Source of the DNA: Dryas octopetala
Lineage: Eukaryota > Streptophyta > Magnoliopsida > Rosales > Rosaceae
Reading direction: 5' to 3'
Assembly (NCBI GenBank): GCA_963921425.1
Contig: OY992833.1
Span: 6,421,228-6,485,227 of the forward strand
DNA length: 64,000 nucleotides
Shown here piece after piece: positions 14,901 through 24,803 of the stretch. The notes under the pieces were generated by a model. That model was not told where the DNA came from. It ran no database searches and worked only from the letters and a program-made list of their open reading frames with translations. Every line of letters starts with the position of its first letter. The first letter of the stretch is position 1. Both the position numbers and the translations under genes were made by a program.

Positions 14901-17062
14901 GGGCTTTGGGCCTATGGGATGCCGAAGTCAGATGGGTCATGCATGCATGCTCTAGTGAATTAACACCCCCTGTGATCTTGTCCTTGATGTATTCTAGAGT
15001 TAAAACACATATAGCAAACAACACACAATATGGCAGCAAAAGTAAACACAAAGAACACCAAGATTTGTTATCGAGGTTCGGCAAACTTTGCCTACGTCCC
15101 CGTGTGATCCTTAGAGAATCACAGCTGCACTATGTATAGAATAAGAGTACAAGAACTTATTGAAACCCTAGACTACCCAACTCGCAGCCGCTCTCTTCTC
15201 TCTTGCACAAATAGCTCTCGTGTTTTTCCCTCTTGAAAAAACCCTTCCCTTGAAGTCACTCACCCTTGAGTCTCTAACCTGAGTCTCCCTTTGAGTTTCT
15301 TCCCTAGAAGTCTCTAGCTATACTTATTTTTCTATGAGACTTGCAGCAGCCTATTTATAGAGCATAGACTTACCAATTACAATATGGATTCCTAATCCTA
15401 ATAGAATTAGGTAATCTACCTATTAGCTAATTCTATTCCCTTGTACACAAGGAAAACCCTTTAGAACTCCTTCCCACACTAGGAAAGTCTTGCACAAGTC
15501 CTATTTGTCTTCCAAAATCGTACCCCACTAGGAAAACACCAAACTACTCCACTGCCCAGTCTCCCTACTGCTCTCGGCCAGACCTGTAGCTTCCTCCAGA
15601 AATTTCCGACGAGACAAAAAACACAACACATGCATGCATGCGCCTAACCCATGCAACCCAAGCCCAATGCGCAAGCCTCAAGGTAGCAGCCCATGAAGCG
15701 AAACCCTAGCTGCTGCCGCAAGCCCATGCCTCGTAACCCTAGCTGCTGCCGCAAGTAACCTAGCCTTGCCTCACAAGGATTTCTCCTCTATAAATATATC
15801 TTATACCTTCAGAACTCAAGACCCCTCCTCCTAGTTTATTTTTCAGTTTTCATTATTTTTAATTTTCAAAAAGTTAGAGAGAGAGAGAGACAGTCGAACC
15901 CTAGAGAGAGGAAGGGAGTGGCGTGGCAGCAAGGAAGAAGGACCCTTTGCCGCAAGCCCTAGCTCACCCTAGCCGTGAGCCACTTGCTTGTGTGAGGTTC
16001 CCTTCTCTTCCTTGCCTTGCCGCAGCCCCTCTCCATTTTTTTCTTTAATTTTCTTCTAGAATTCTGATTTTATGTTTAGTTGTGCTTCTGAATTTTATAT
16101 TAGTTTGTGTTTCTGAATTTTACATTGATATGAATTGGGATTTTGTTATTTGTTTCTGTTTTCTTTTATTTAATTTAATTATGTAGGTTTATTTATTCTA
16201 TCTTGCATGTTAGTTGTAGGTTGATTAATGGATTTGCATGCTTTAACAAATCGTTTATTCGTCTCTTGATCGATTAGTTTGATGTTTGCATGTATTAAAT
16301 TGCCATTATCTATTTGAATCCGTCACTAGTTGTTTGCATCCTTTGACTGACCACCTTAGGGTAATTGCATTTAGTTTATTTGTTAGGTTTAGCTGTGACA
16401 TAATCAAAGACACTAAATCACAAGTAACAAGGGAATAAGGGATTATTCTTGGTAATGGGGTTGGGCGACCTCTATAAGGAAATAATCAAAGCTTGTATGT
16501 TGTGTATGTTTGACGTTCTCATAGATCTTAATGACTCTTACATGGATAACAGTTGCCCTAGGGTCGGCCTAACAAAGCTCTTAGGGAACATGTAAGTTAA
16601 CTGATTAAGGAAGGCCCAAAAAGCTCTTAGTATATGCATTAGGAGAACAATTGCGAGAAAGTAACTAATCAAACCTTTTTAGCAGTCAAACTTTAATACA
16701 TTGTATTTGAATTAATTGTCATTAGCCTTGGATGGTTATCGCATGCCTATCTAATTTGCAGCTGAAAACTTAACATTGCAAGATAGAATAAAGGGTGTGT
16801 GCGTGTGGTGAAGTGTGCTTGTGTTTTCATCTCTTTAAACCCCTCATTTAGTTATTCTATTGATTATTTGAATTAATTTGTTGTGTATTAACCATTCCAT
16901 GTGGGATCGACCTCGTGCTTGTACGCTTTGCTACTGATGCGATTCGTGCACTTGCAAGTATACTTGGAATGAAATAGATGTTTATTTTGTTCTAAGAAAA
17001 CATTCAACACATACTTTTGTGAATAAAACTAACTTAAATATCAAAATGACAACAAAAAAATA

Positions 17063-17108
<46 letters not shown>

Positions 17109-20100
17109 TAAACTTATCTGTTACACTCATTAATCACATCTTAATTTAATTAATAATTAGCCAATATTTAGTAGCATAGATCATAACTGGCCGTTTATTT
17201 CTAGTTTTTCCTTTTATTTTTTATTAATAAGATTCAAAACCTAAGAATAACTTCTCATAAAAAGATTTTACAAGAATTAAAAAAAACTATGAATAACTCC
17301 ACACACAACCCCCCTCCCCCCCTTTTCCGAGTTGCAGATGGCTAACAACCCTAAGACCATTATACCGGTCCCATAGAATCCATACTATTGTGTCATAGGA
17401 GTTTGTTTTTGCTTATAAAGTAATTTTATATAACTACTGAAAAATATAAATGCAATAAATAAACGTCAAACTTTGTGAATGCAATGAAATTCAATGTATA
17501 TGTCAAGTCCCCATATGCATCCACTTTTTCATTCATTTTCATAACTAAATACTAAATAGCTTCATTTAAAAAAGGCAGGGGCATCATCCAAGTACACAAG
17601 CTGTATACAAGAACTCAAAACTGTCAAGAAAGAGACAAATCTAATGAATAAAAGAAATAAATTCAAGATATTCTATGCAACCACACAAAATGTCAACTCG
17701 ACAATTTTTCCTTTAGTGCTCAACGCCACATTATAATGAATATGATGAGATGAAACCATAGATTGACTCAAATTATCATTTTCTCATTCAAAACTCAATA
17801 AAGGAATGAATGTGGTGGTACATCTGTCTGCCAAACAAAACTTGATAAGAGCCATACCAACCTCTGGGCAACTGAAGATAGCCATCAGTTAGACTTTTAC
17901 GCACTCTCCTAGGAGATTGAAACTCAGAGCCTAAAAAAAGATCAAATCTAAAGAGAATAAATTATCTAATAGAATGACAATAAAATTAATAAATTATCTA
18001 ATAGAATGACAATAAAATTAGCATGATATAAAAATTATCTAACCGATAACAACAAAAATAAATATGATATAATTTTACAAGAATAAAGCAGTACCAAGAC
18101 AATGCTTTAGATTCAATAATCTCAAACAATGACAAACAGCCTTAAAGAATAGAAGATTGCACAAATTTTTCAGCTAAACATTTAAGACTATTGCTGTCAA
18201 TAAGACCAAAAATAAAGAAAAACTCACTAAGAATATTCAATCGATGAAGAAAATTAGTCTTCCAAAGATATGCACCTTAACCAAGAAATATGAACATAGT
18301 GGAAGCGGAAAAAGAAACATTTACAAAAAGAATAAAAACATATCAGAATACATTCAAATTAGTAGAATTAAAACAAAAATCAAATCAGATCTTTTTAAAA
18401 AATAAGAAAACTAAAGATACACGGATTTCCTGCAGACACAATCCAATTAAATTTATTTTATGTAAGAAACTAATCTTATTGATAATCAAAAAATTACAAG
18501 CATAATGGACAAGATATGAAGATATCCACCAAAGTACACACATCACAGTTCAGTCTATCAAACTTTTACTTACATGCCTACAAACTACGATAAAAAATAA
18601 AAAAAACCATACATTAGAACTAAACCACTGCAACTCTCCAATTAGAAAATATTAATGAGAACGAAACATCCCAAAATTCTGAATATACTGATGCCAAAAG
18701 TGAGGCCCAAAATCTATCCATCTCCTAAGGCTTCTCCCTGCCTACTCCCCTACAATCCTAAAAAATTAGCACACAGCAGACCACTCAAAATATTGCTAGC
18801 ACAAAGCAGTCCCCAACAACCGTAGCTTTCTTCCCCTTCCCAAAAACTTCTGCCTCTCTCCTAGCAAAGCAGCTCAACCCGCTGGGATTAGCCCAGCTAG
18901 CATTTCCCTCCTTACATCATTCAATTCAAATCAATCAAGACTCAGCGCCACATTATCCAGAAACAAGTTTTATACTCTTGCAGGCTCTCATATGGTAGCT
19001 TTTATGACTCTAGAATCTAAATCACCAATTACTTTCACAACTGCAGATTGAATGAAAAAGCATAATTTCACTCAAAAGCATGCAGTGGATACATCTCTAA
19101 ATGCTTTAGTTTGTTTCCAAGGAACACCCATAAAACTAGTACATACTTGATTGTCTTAATTTTCATGAATCTCCTACAATTTTTTTATTCTTTATTTTGA
19201 ATAATGATATTTAAAATGTCATCACCTCTAGCCTCTTAGAGTAATGGCTGACCCAGTTTAACAATTTTGTTTTTCAAAGAAATCATATAAATAGATGAAA
19301 AGGGATTCCATCGTTCAGCCCAAAAGACTCATTCAATCTGATCTATATTAATGTTTGCAAGAAAATAAAAAAGGAACAGCCAGAAAATATAATAAAATAA
19401 ATGTATCAAGAGCTCTTCTACTTAGTATAGAAGCAGGATATTTCAAAGAAGTATAACAAAGTCACAACCATGAGATTAACATTCAAGTATGGGGGAATTA
19501 CAGGATAATATATTTATGTAAGAAATTTAGTCAATTGAAAAATACCGTATGAGTCTTCCAATCTTCGTATAAATGCCAACTGAAACAAAGCACCTGCAAT
19601 GCCCAAACCAAAAACTACATAAATAAAGAGCAATCTGAAAATGGTGGTTTATTGAAAATCAAGTAGCACATCATTCAAGTGAAAGGATTCATGTTTTAAA
19701 TGATCTTCGAATGCTTAGCTCATATAAGACCCACCTGTAGAATATCATATAATATACAATAACACTTGGGGTTTCAGATATGAAGCTTCCATTGGATTCT
19801 ACCATTCACAATTGAGTGTGATTCTTTTTATTTTTTTGATTTTTTCTAACACTTGCGTATGAATTTAAGTTTTCATGGAAGTTACAATTTTAAGGAACAC
19901 AACCTTTAGTTTCACATTTTAAAGGTAAAATCAAACTAACAGTCCATTAGAAACCGTGGAAAATTGAGGATTTTCCCATGAATAACTAAGAAAATCAATA
20001 GTGTCTTGTTATCGCGAATAGAAGGAATTTAACAAAAGAATACCATTTAATAGGGTCAATAATCCTACAGACACCATTTTATGTAAATTAATTTTTTCAA

Positions 20101-20960
20101 AAAACTAAAGAAGAAAGAAAGAAAATATTTTGAGAGCCAACGAAACAAATAATGCCAAACATCTGTAACAATCTGTTCATATTAAAGGACTCTTCCTTTT
20201 AATTTTAAATGGCAAAGATACCTTTAAATGCACTTTAAGGTATCACTCAAAATATTAACAAGCACAAAGTATTCCTTCTTTGCATATATTTTATATGAAT
20301 GGGTGTTTGTTTGTGTTTGGTAGCACTATGAACAACAATATATTGGACATACATATATCAAAAATGTTAGTTGTGTGCTTACAATGTTATGCATTCATTC
20401 TATTTTCTAATTTGTCTTTAGAATCTTCACCATAATTACCAATCCGCACGCCCCAAAAGGCAAAAATCAACGCATCACATCCTCAATCAACTTCATACAA
20501 TAATTAGATAAATCTCCCCAAAGGTATTATTACAGTTGTTTACTCCAAAATATGGCAATGAATAATCTGCTAGTGTTGACTATAACTTTTTAATATTTAG
20601 GAATTATGAATCTGAGGACACGTGTTTGACTATGGACCTAAAATCCAATAACCAGATCAAACCCAGATAGGAGCTTTCGTTAGGTTCAGGAGAAAATGTA
20701 GGAGAATCAAACATAAAAGCACATAGGACCAAGACTCAAAATCTTTCTTTTCCTTTCCTACAGTTTTCCGGGGAAAGAGAAAAATTAAAAAAATCGTAGA
20801 ATTAACACACAGACGTGGACCTATATAAATATATATATATAAAGTGTATGTATATGATCAAGACAATAGAAAATTGCATTGACGATTTGTTACTACCTAT
20901 AATCATTCCGACAGTGACGAACGTTAGCAGTCCGAACACAATCTTCATCGCAGCAGCCAT
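2907..20960 (-). CDS. P4H1: Prolyl 4-hydroxylase (AtP4H1 type), 12 exons
   Basis: Exons, first to last on the minus strand: 20897-20960, 19546-19593, 17862-17930, 13054-13106, 11029-11094, 7901-7975, 6909-6983, 5340-5410, 5204-5255, 4998-5087, 4104-4196, 2907-3014. All introns are GT-AG and phases agree, giving 287 codons plus stop, close to Arabidopsis P4H1 (283). The protein has an N-terminal membrane anchor (about residues 6-29), then the 2-oxoglutarate/Fe(II) dioxygenase core: HxD at H184/D186 in KPHHDYFSDT, distal iron ligand H264 in SIHGGCEVL, and 2-oxoglutarate-binding K274 in GEKWSATKW. Family knowledge: an ER/Golgi type II membrane enzyme that hydroxylates proline in extensins, arabinogalactan proteins and related wall proteins, giving sites for O-glycosylation. 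The ATG sits in a CT-rich leader; a second in-frame ATG is at codon 5. No break was found. Introns 3 and 5 carry most of the transposon load. Confidence 0.92.
4844..4886. repeat. A-rich tract in P4H intron 10
   Basis: Nearly pure A with scattered G between the exons at 4104-4196 and 4998-5087. A shorter A run is at 4650-4664. Either may be the tail of a decayed retroposon, but no body is recognisable. Confidence 0.5.
8395..8515 (-). mobile_element. Retroposon 3' tail remnant (poly-A on minus strand)
   Basis: On the plus strand a T-rich head (8396-8425) is followed by a block containing AACATTTATTAATTGCC and GTGGACAAGGACTCCAC. A similar arrangement occurs at 12140-12225 (T run, ATTTATTGATC, then GTAGACAAGAGGTCCAC). 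Both look like the 3' end and poly-A tail of the same non-LTR retroposon family inserted on the minus strand in P4H introns. No coding part accompanies this copy. Confidence 0.4.
8759..10421. mobile_element. Mutator-like foldback element with ~440-bp TIRs, in P4H intron 5
   Basis: The ends are GGCTTTTTATC... and ...GATAAAAAGCC, flanked on both sides by the 9-bp direct repeat CTTATTTTA (8750-8758 and 10422-10430), the target duplication length typical of Mutator-like elements. Terminal inverted repeats run from 8759 to about 9195 and from about 9977 to 10421. Within each arm a unit of about 165 bp is present twice (starting near 8761 and 8926, ending in TGTGGCACCT-type sequence). The unique centre (about 9200-9975) is CT-rich then GA-rich and encodes no recognisable transposase, so the copy is non-autonomous. 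The centre could be captured host sequence. Confidence 0.88.
10652..10828 (+). mobile_element. tRNA-derived SINE in P4H intron 5
   Basis: Shows a pol III A box (TAGTCGAGTTGG, 10661-10672) and B box (GATTCGATTCC, 10705-10715) with tRNA-like spacing, a body of about 110 bp, and a short A9 tail (10811-10819). This is the layout of plant tRNA-derived SINEs. It lies antisense to P4H. A clear target duplication was not found. It is not an intact tRNA: no cloverleaf closes around the boxes. Confidence 0.7.
11945..12225 (+). pseudogene. LINE 3'-end fragment in P4H intron 4
   Basis: The reading frame from about 11955 gives DAWRAIPLHLLWCIWKEGNA and RTFEDMETSPLQLKSIF, which match the end of the zf-RVT region that closes plant L1-type LINE ORF2 proteins. 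The preceding polymerase is absent. A T run at 12140-12161 and a block related to the one at 8395-8515 follow, apparently a second, minus-strand retroposon tail abutting it. Confidence 0.65.
13640..14225 (+). pseudogene. LINE zf-RVT fragment in P4H intron 3
   Basis: The frame at 13732-13935 includes SAWGRITNFHNFRRNMLVKR, CYICKNTKELVEHLLLQCEV, matching the zinc-binding domain near the C terminus of L1-type ORF2. After a stop, the piece around 14020-14100 (RAINVLTI-like region and DDLNVPIGALK in another frame) continues the same domain. Upstream sequence (13620-13730) is degraded. 5'-truncated and frameshifted, so non-functional. Confidence 0.7.
14268..17009 (+). mobile_element. Solo LTR of a Tat-type element in P4H intron 3
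   Basis: Starts TGATGAGTGTGCATTTTGC, ends in CAACA, and is flanked by the 5-bp direct repeat CATAC (14263-14267 and 17010-17014). No internal region is attached, so it fits a solo LTR left by recombination between two LTRs. The right third is homologous to 1-704. It contains short repeated motifs related to TCCTGGTCAAAC and TCCTAGTCACACTAGG between 14420 and 14720. A second insertion is nested at about 14953-15627. Length without the nest is about 2.07 kb. It is antisense to P4H. Confidence 0.82.
14953..15627. mobile_element. Insertion nested in the solo LTR
   Basis: Flanked by copies of CATGCATGCATGC (14940-14952 and about 15628-15640) that look like a target duplication, although the motif is itself repetitive so its length is uncertain. 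The segment reads TCTAGTGAATTAACACC... to ...AAAACACAACA. On the minus strand it starts TGTTGTG, suggesting an LTR in reverse orientation. The block ATCGAGGTTCGGCAAACTTT near 15072-15091 resembles copia LTR sequence. No ORF is recognisable. Confidence 0.5.
17069..17105. repeat. (AG)n microsatellite in P4H intron 3
   Basis: Pure AG run of about 18 units just right of the solo LTR. Confidence 0.9.
17956..18019. repeat. 32-bp tandem duplication in P4H intron 2
   Basis: Two adjacent identical 32-base units containing TTATCTAATAGAATGACAAT, at 17956-17987 and 17988-18019, just upstream (in gene sense) of exon 3. Recent slippage or unequal exchange. Confidence 0.9.
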
Positions 20961-21215
20961 GGCGTGAGAGAGAGAGAAAGCGGAGGTGCGTTGCGTTTGT
21001 TTCAGAAAAATGCGGAGAAAGAGTAGTGCAAGGATGACTCAATGTAATTGTACTGTACTTGGACTAGTTTTTTAAGTCAGCTAAGTATTTTCCATCTCAG
21101 CTCTCTTTCCCCTCCCGGCTAGTCAATCTAGTTTCAGACCCAACAAAAAACAAAATCTACTTCCCACAAAACAAAACAAAAATATTTTATTTTTCACATA
21201 AAAAAAATAAGAAAA
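20961..21215 (-). promoter_or_regulatory. 5' leader and presumed promoter of P4H
   Basis: Read on the minus strand, a pyrimidine-rich stretch (CTTTCTCTCTCTCTC, 20965-20980 region) lies directly before the ATG, as in many plant leaders. No convincing TATA box was found at the expected distance, so the boundary is only positional. Confidence 0.4.
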
Positions 21216-21234
21216 ATTAGTGACAATGTACTCA

Positions 21235-21480
21235 AACACTAACACTTGTATTCAATTAAAATTTTAATTGACTTTTGTAAAATTAAAAAAGTCTAATCGT
21301 ATTCAATCAAGACTTTTAAAGAGTCCATTAAAGTTTGATTATATTTAAATAGAATTTTTTAAAAGTCTTTACAAGTTATTTGGTATTGAAAAAGTCATTG
21401 ACTTTAATAAAATTCAATAAACGGTGGAGTTTGATGGAGTTTGGAGTGTGAAGTATAAATACCAATTCTCCAACCTCCTC
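21235..21480. mobile_element. Degenerate DNA-transposon end (GTATTCAATT type)
   Basis: Contains GTATTCAATTAAAATTTTAA at 21249 and repeated forms of GACTTTTAAA and GTCATTGACTTTAATAAA. Related sequence occurs at 24000-24240, where GGGTGTATTCAATT is complete. Such ends belong to a common plant TIR/MITE family, possibly PIF/Harbinger; that name is a guess. The two pieces could bound one element into which other sequences inserted. Confidence 0.35.
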
Positions 21481-22100
21481 TCTAGAGATTTCTAAAATTC
21501 AAGCCAAAAAAAAAAAATTAACGTTAAACACACTTTTCTGAACAAGTGAGCTCCCAACACAACCTTCTTTCTCATCTCATCTTCATGTAGGATTCTCAAT
21601 AATTTGATGTTATTCTTTTAAGTAATATAGATCCATGTGTGTCTAGTTAATGATTTTTCTTGTATTTAAGGTTTAGGTTTCTCTTGTATTTTAGGATTTA
21701 GGGTTCACTTGTATTTTATGGTTTAGAGCTCTTGCATTTTAGGGTTTAGGTTCTCTTCTATTGGATTTATGGATTTTCAACATCAAACATGCATTTATAC
21801 AATTTACAAATTTCAAAGGGATTTTTTTTTTTTTTGCCAAGTTGTAGGAAGATGCTAGTTACAATATCTTTGAGACGTTTATATTAAGCAATTTCTTCTT
21901 GGTTTGTTTGTCTTCCTGAATTTAGAAGCCAAAGAATGTCGATACAAGAACAAGACTCTATCATTGGTTTGATAAGAAACTCATTTACTTGAACATTGAT
22001 GCATTCTTTATGTGATGGACTTGAATTTTTTTTTTTTTTTTGCCAAAAGTCTCTGCACTTTAAAGTCATCTCAATGAAAGATACCATAGAAAAAAAAAAA

Positions 22101-23057
22101 GATTAAATAAATTTTTGGTCCACGAACTTTGGGTGGTTTCTCAATTTGGTCCACCAATTTTAAAACGTGACAAAAATAACCCCGAATTATCCAATTTGTG
22201 TCAATTCAGGATTTTCCGTCCAAATATCTAACAAAAGCTGACGTGGCCGTTAAACGCTAACGTGGCGCACTGAATGTGAGCCACGTGTCACCTCTTTTAT
22301 TTTATTTTCAGATTTTTTCTATTTTTCTATTTTTATAAACTTTAAAAATTAATTATAAATAGCTCCGGACTCATAAAAATACACAGAAAATTCCTACGGT
22401 CTCGTCTTAACTAGTACTAATTTATTATGGGACCAAATTACCAATTTGCCCTCTGAGAGTTTCCAGAAAATTTGGGAAGTCCAAATTAATTTCTAAAAAA
22501 TTAAAATACTCTAGACTCTTTGGAAATTCATAAAATAATCTCCTGAGCTCCAACAAATACGAGATTTACACCGTTGGTCTTCTAAAAACTAACACTACAT
22601 TTCTCGTGAACACTTGCTACCCAAAAGACCTCTTGGTCTTAGAGGAAAATAAATTTTCCTCTATAAAATAAATTTGGACTTCCCAAATTTTTTGGAAACT
22701 CTCAGAAGGCAAATTGGTAATTTAGCCCCATAATAAATTAGTACTAGTTAAGACGAGGTTGTAGGAATTTTTCGTGTATTTTTATGAGTCTGGAGCTATT
22801 TTTAATTAATTTTTAAAGTTTATAAAAATAGGAAAATAGAAAATATCTGAAAATAAAATAAAAGAGGTGACACGTGGCGCACATTAGTGCGCCACGTCAG
22901 TGTTTAACGCCCACATCAGCTTCCGTTAGATATTTGGACGGATAATCCTAAATTGACACAAATTGGATAATTCGGGGTTATTTTTGTCACGTTTTAAAAT
23001 TGGTGGACCAAATTGAGAAACCACCCAAAGTTCGTGGACTACAAATGTATTTAACCC
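22101..23057. mobile_element. 957-bp near-perfect palindromic foldback element
   Basis: The outer arms are inverted: left GTCCACGAACTTTGGGTGGT (22120) and right ACCACCCAAAGTTCGTGGAC (about 23020-23039). They continue through TTCGGGGTTA, ATATTTGGACGG, GGTGACACGTGG and GAGCTATTTTTAATTAATTT to a centre near 22560-22650. A9 runs on both sides (22092-22100, 23058-23066) may be the target duplication. No ORF is encoded. The middle parts of the arms match the U3 of the Tekay LTR at 40701-43403 (for example GGCAAATTGGTAATTT and TTAGTACTAGT, 22707-22750). A transcript would fold into a long hairpin. Confidence 0.85.
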
Positions 23058-24373
23058 AAAAAAAAATTAAGAGAACCATTTAGCATATGTGCTGAGACTC
23101 AAGGAGATGCATTTGCCAACACACATGTGCACGCACCAACTACAACACTACCCATATTATCATTTACATGTTTGGCATCAATAATATACACATATATCGA
23201 AATTTGTGAATGTAGGAATGGAACGCTCACATTCTTGTTTGGTAATTGTTGTACGTGTTATATCCATGTTACATTACATCTTCTCTTTGCTATGTTTTTG
23301 CTTTCAGTAATCACTTTTACAAACAACTTATTATAATATTCTTTCTTCTTTTTGCATTGAAACTCTTACTTAAGACTTGTTCGTCTTCTTTTACTTATAA
23401 TTTCTTTTATTTTATTTTTTTATACATTGAATATGCATCATTTCTATACTGCTATATATATATTTGTGGTTAATAAATATTTTATGCTGATATGTCCAAG
23501 ATATGGGAGAAGAATATGACATGGAAATTGTTACGCCAATGCCTGAACCATATCAAAACAGAATGGTGTAGATCCGCTACAAGGATTGCGAGAAAAGCTC
23601 ACAAGTGCAGTGCCATGTTGTGACCCAAAAATGCTTGATCAAACTGCAAATCTTACTACACTTGCCAATTGAATATCACAATTGCTTGAAATGCTCATCT
23701 TGTGCATTGCCATGTTATGTTTTTTTTTTTAATGTATCTTTTTCTATTAAGGGAAATAATGCAAGAGTACTCATGATTTGACCTATTTGTTATGTATCTA
23801 GTTCTTCATATAGGATTTTCCTGGTCTTGTAGGAAATCGTAGAGGAGTTTCTTTAAAAAAAAAAAAAACCTTCATTATGGATTCCATGCTTGTGAATCAA
23901 TAATTTGTATTTACATACATGGTGTTGCTTGGGGAAGAGAAATGTTCTTTTTTATTTTTTTGTTTCTCAAGGGAGCAGTAATGTACAACCACTTGGTTAA
24001 AAAAATATCAGAGAAATTCTAAAATAAATATTAAAAAATAGAAGTCTATAAAAAATCTATTAAAGTCTATGAGAAAAATCAGGCAAATTATGTTAAATTA
24101 AAACTCTATACATAATTCTGTCAAAGTCTATGTGGAGTTTATGAAAATCATTTAAAATCAATTAACTCTACCAAAGTCAATGACTTTTAGGAGGGTGTAT
24201 TCAATTATGATTTTAATGGACTTTTGTATCCTACCAATCCTCATAAGTTGTATCTTAGCATAGATGTGTATAAATACGCAATCTTTGCATGAAAGCAAGC
24301 ACACTTAGAGAAGAAAACATCTTTACAAAAAATCAAAGAGATTTTGAGAGCATGGTCAGATGGTCCTAACAAT
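23058..24373. other. Gene-free stretch between foldback element and LTR stack
   Basis: AT-rich. Around 23500-23700 there is a short frame (GEEYDMEIVTPMPEPYQNRM) broken by a stop; I do not recognise the family, and it may be a decayed transposon ORF. From 24000 to 24240 lie repeated TCTAT-AAAGTC motifs and a complete GGGTGTATTCAATT end related to 21235-21480. Nothing else is recognisable. Confidence 0.4.
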
Positions 24374-24385
24374 GCTCTGATACCA
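24374..24385 (-). other. Primer binding site of a minus-strand LTR element
   Basis: On the minus strand it reads TGGTATCAGAGC, complementary to the 3' end of initiator methionine tRNA, placed 5 bases after the LTR end at 24391. It belongs to the old minus-strand LTR (24391-34098). Almost none of the internal region survives to its left. Confidence 0.75.
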
Positions 24386-24487
24386 CATTCTGTCACACCC
24401 CAAAATGAGGTCTAGCACTTTGGGCATATGGCAACACCACATTGGTCTTTAATCTCGACATGCTCTTATTAATCCTAAGTAAGAACA

Positions 24488-24732
24488 TGTTGAGGAAAGT
24501 AAAGTCCACTAGACAACATGAGCAAATTCAGAGATCTCCTTGATTTACTGCTGTATAATAGCCATTTATATTTCCTTTCCTTTACTGCATATATTGCATT
24601 GATTTAGGCTTCATATTAAATTAGGCAGCTAGTCTAGGCTAATACTTAGGATCCTGTTTCTTGTCTATTTGTATAAAAAGGTTTGATGTACATCAATAGA
24701 AAATCATCAATTCAAAATAATAAAGCTTCACA
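24488..24732 (+). repeat. 5' LTR of the copia element
   Basis: TG...CA ends, 245 bp. TATAAAAAGG at about 24672 is the likely TATA box and AATAATAAAG near 24717 the likely polyadenylation region. Confidence 0.95.
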
Positions 24733-24803
24733 TGGTATCAGAGCACCATCGCTCCTGATAACAAAAACTCCAGTAGCCCATCACAGCCATTTTCTCCATC
24801 CTT

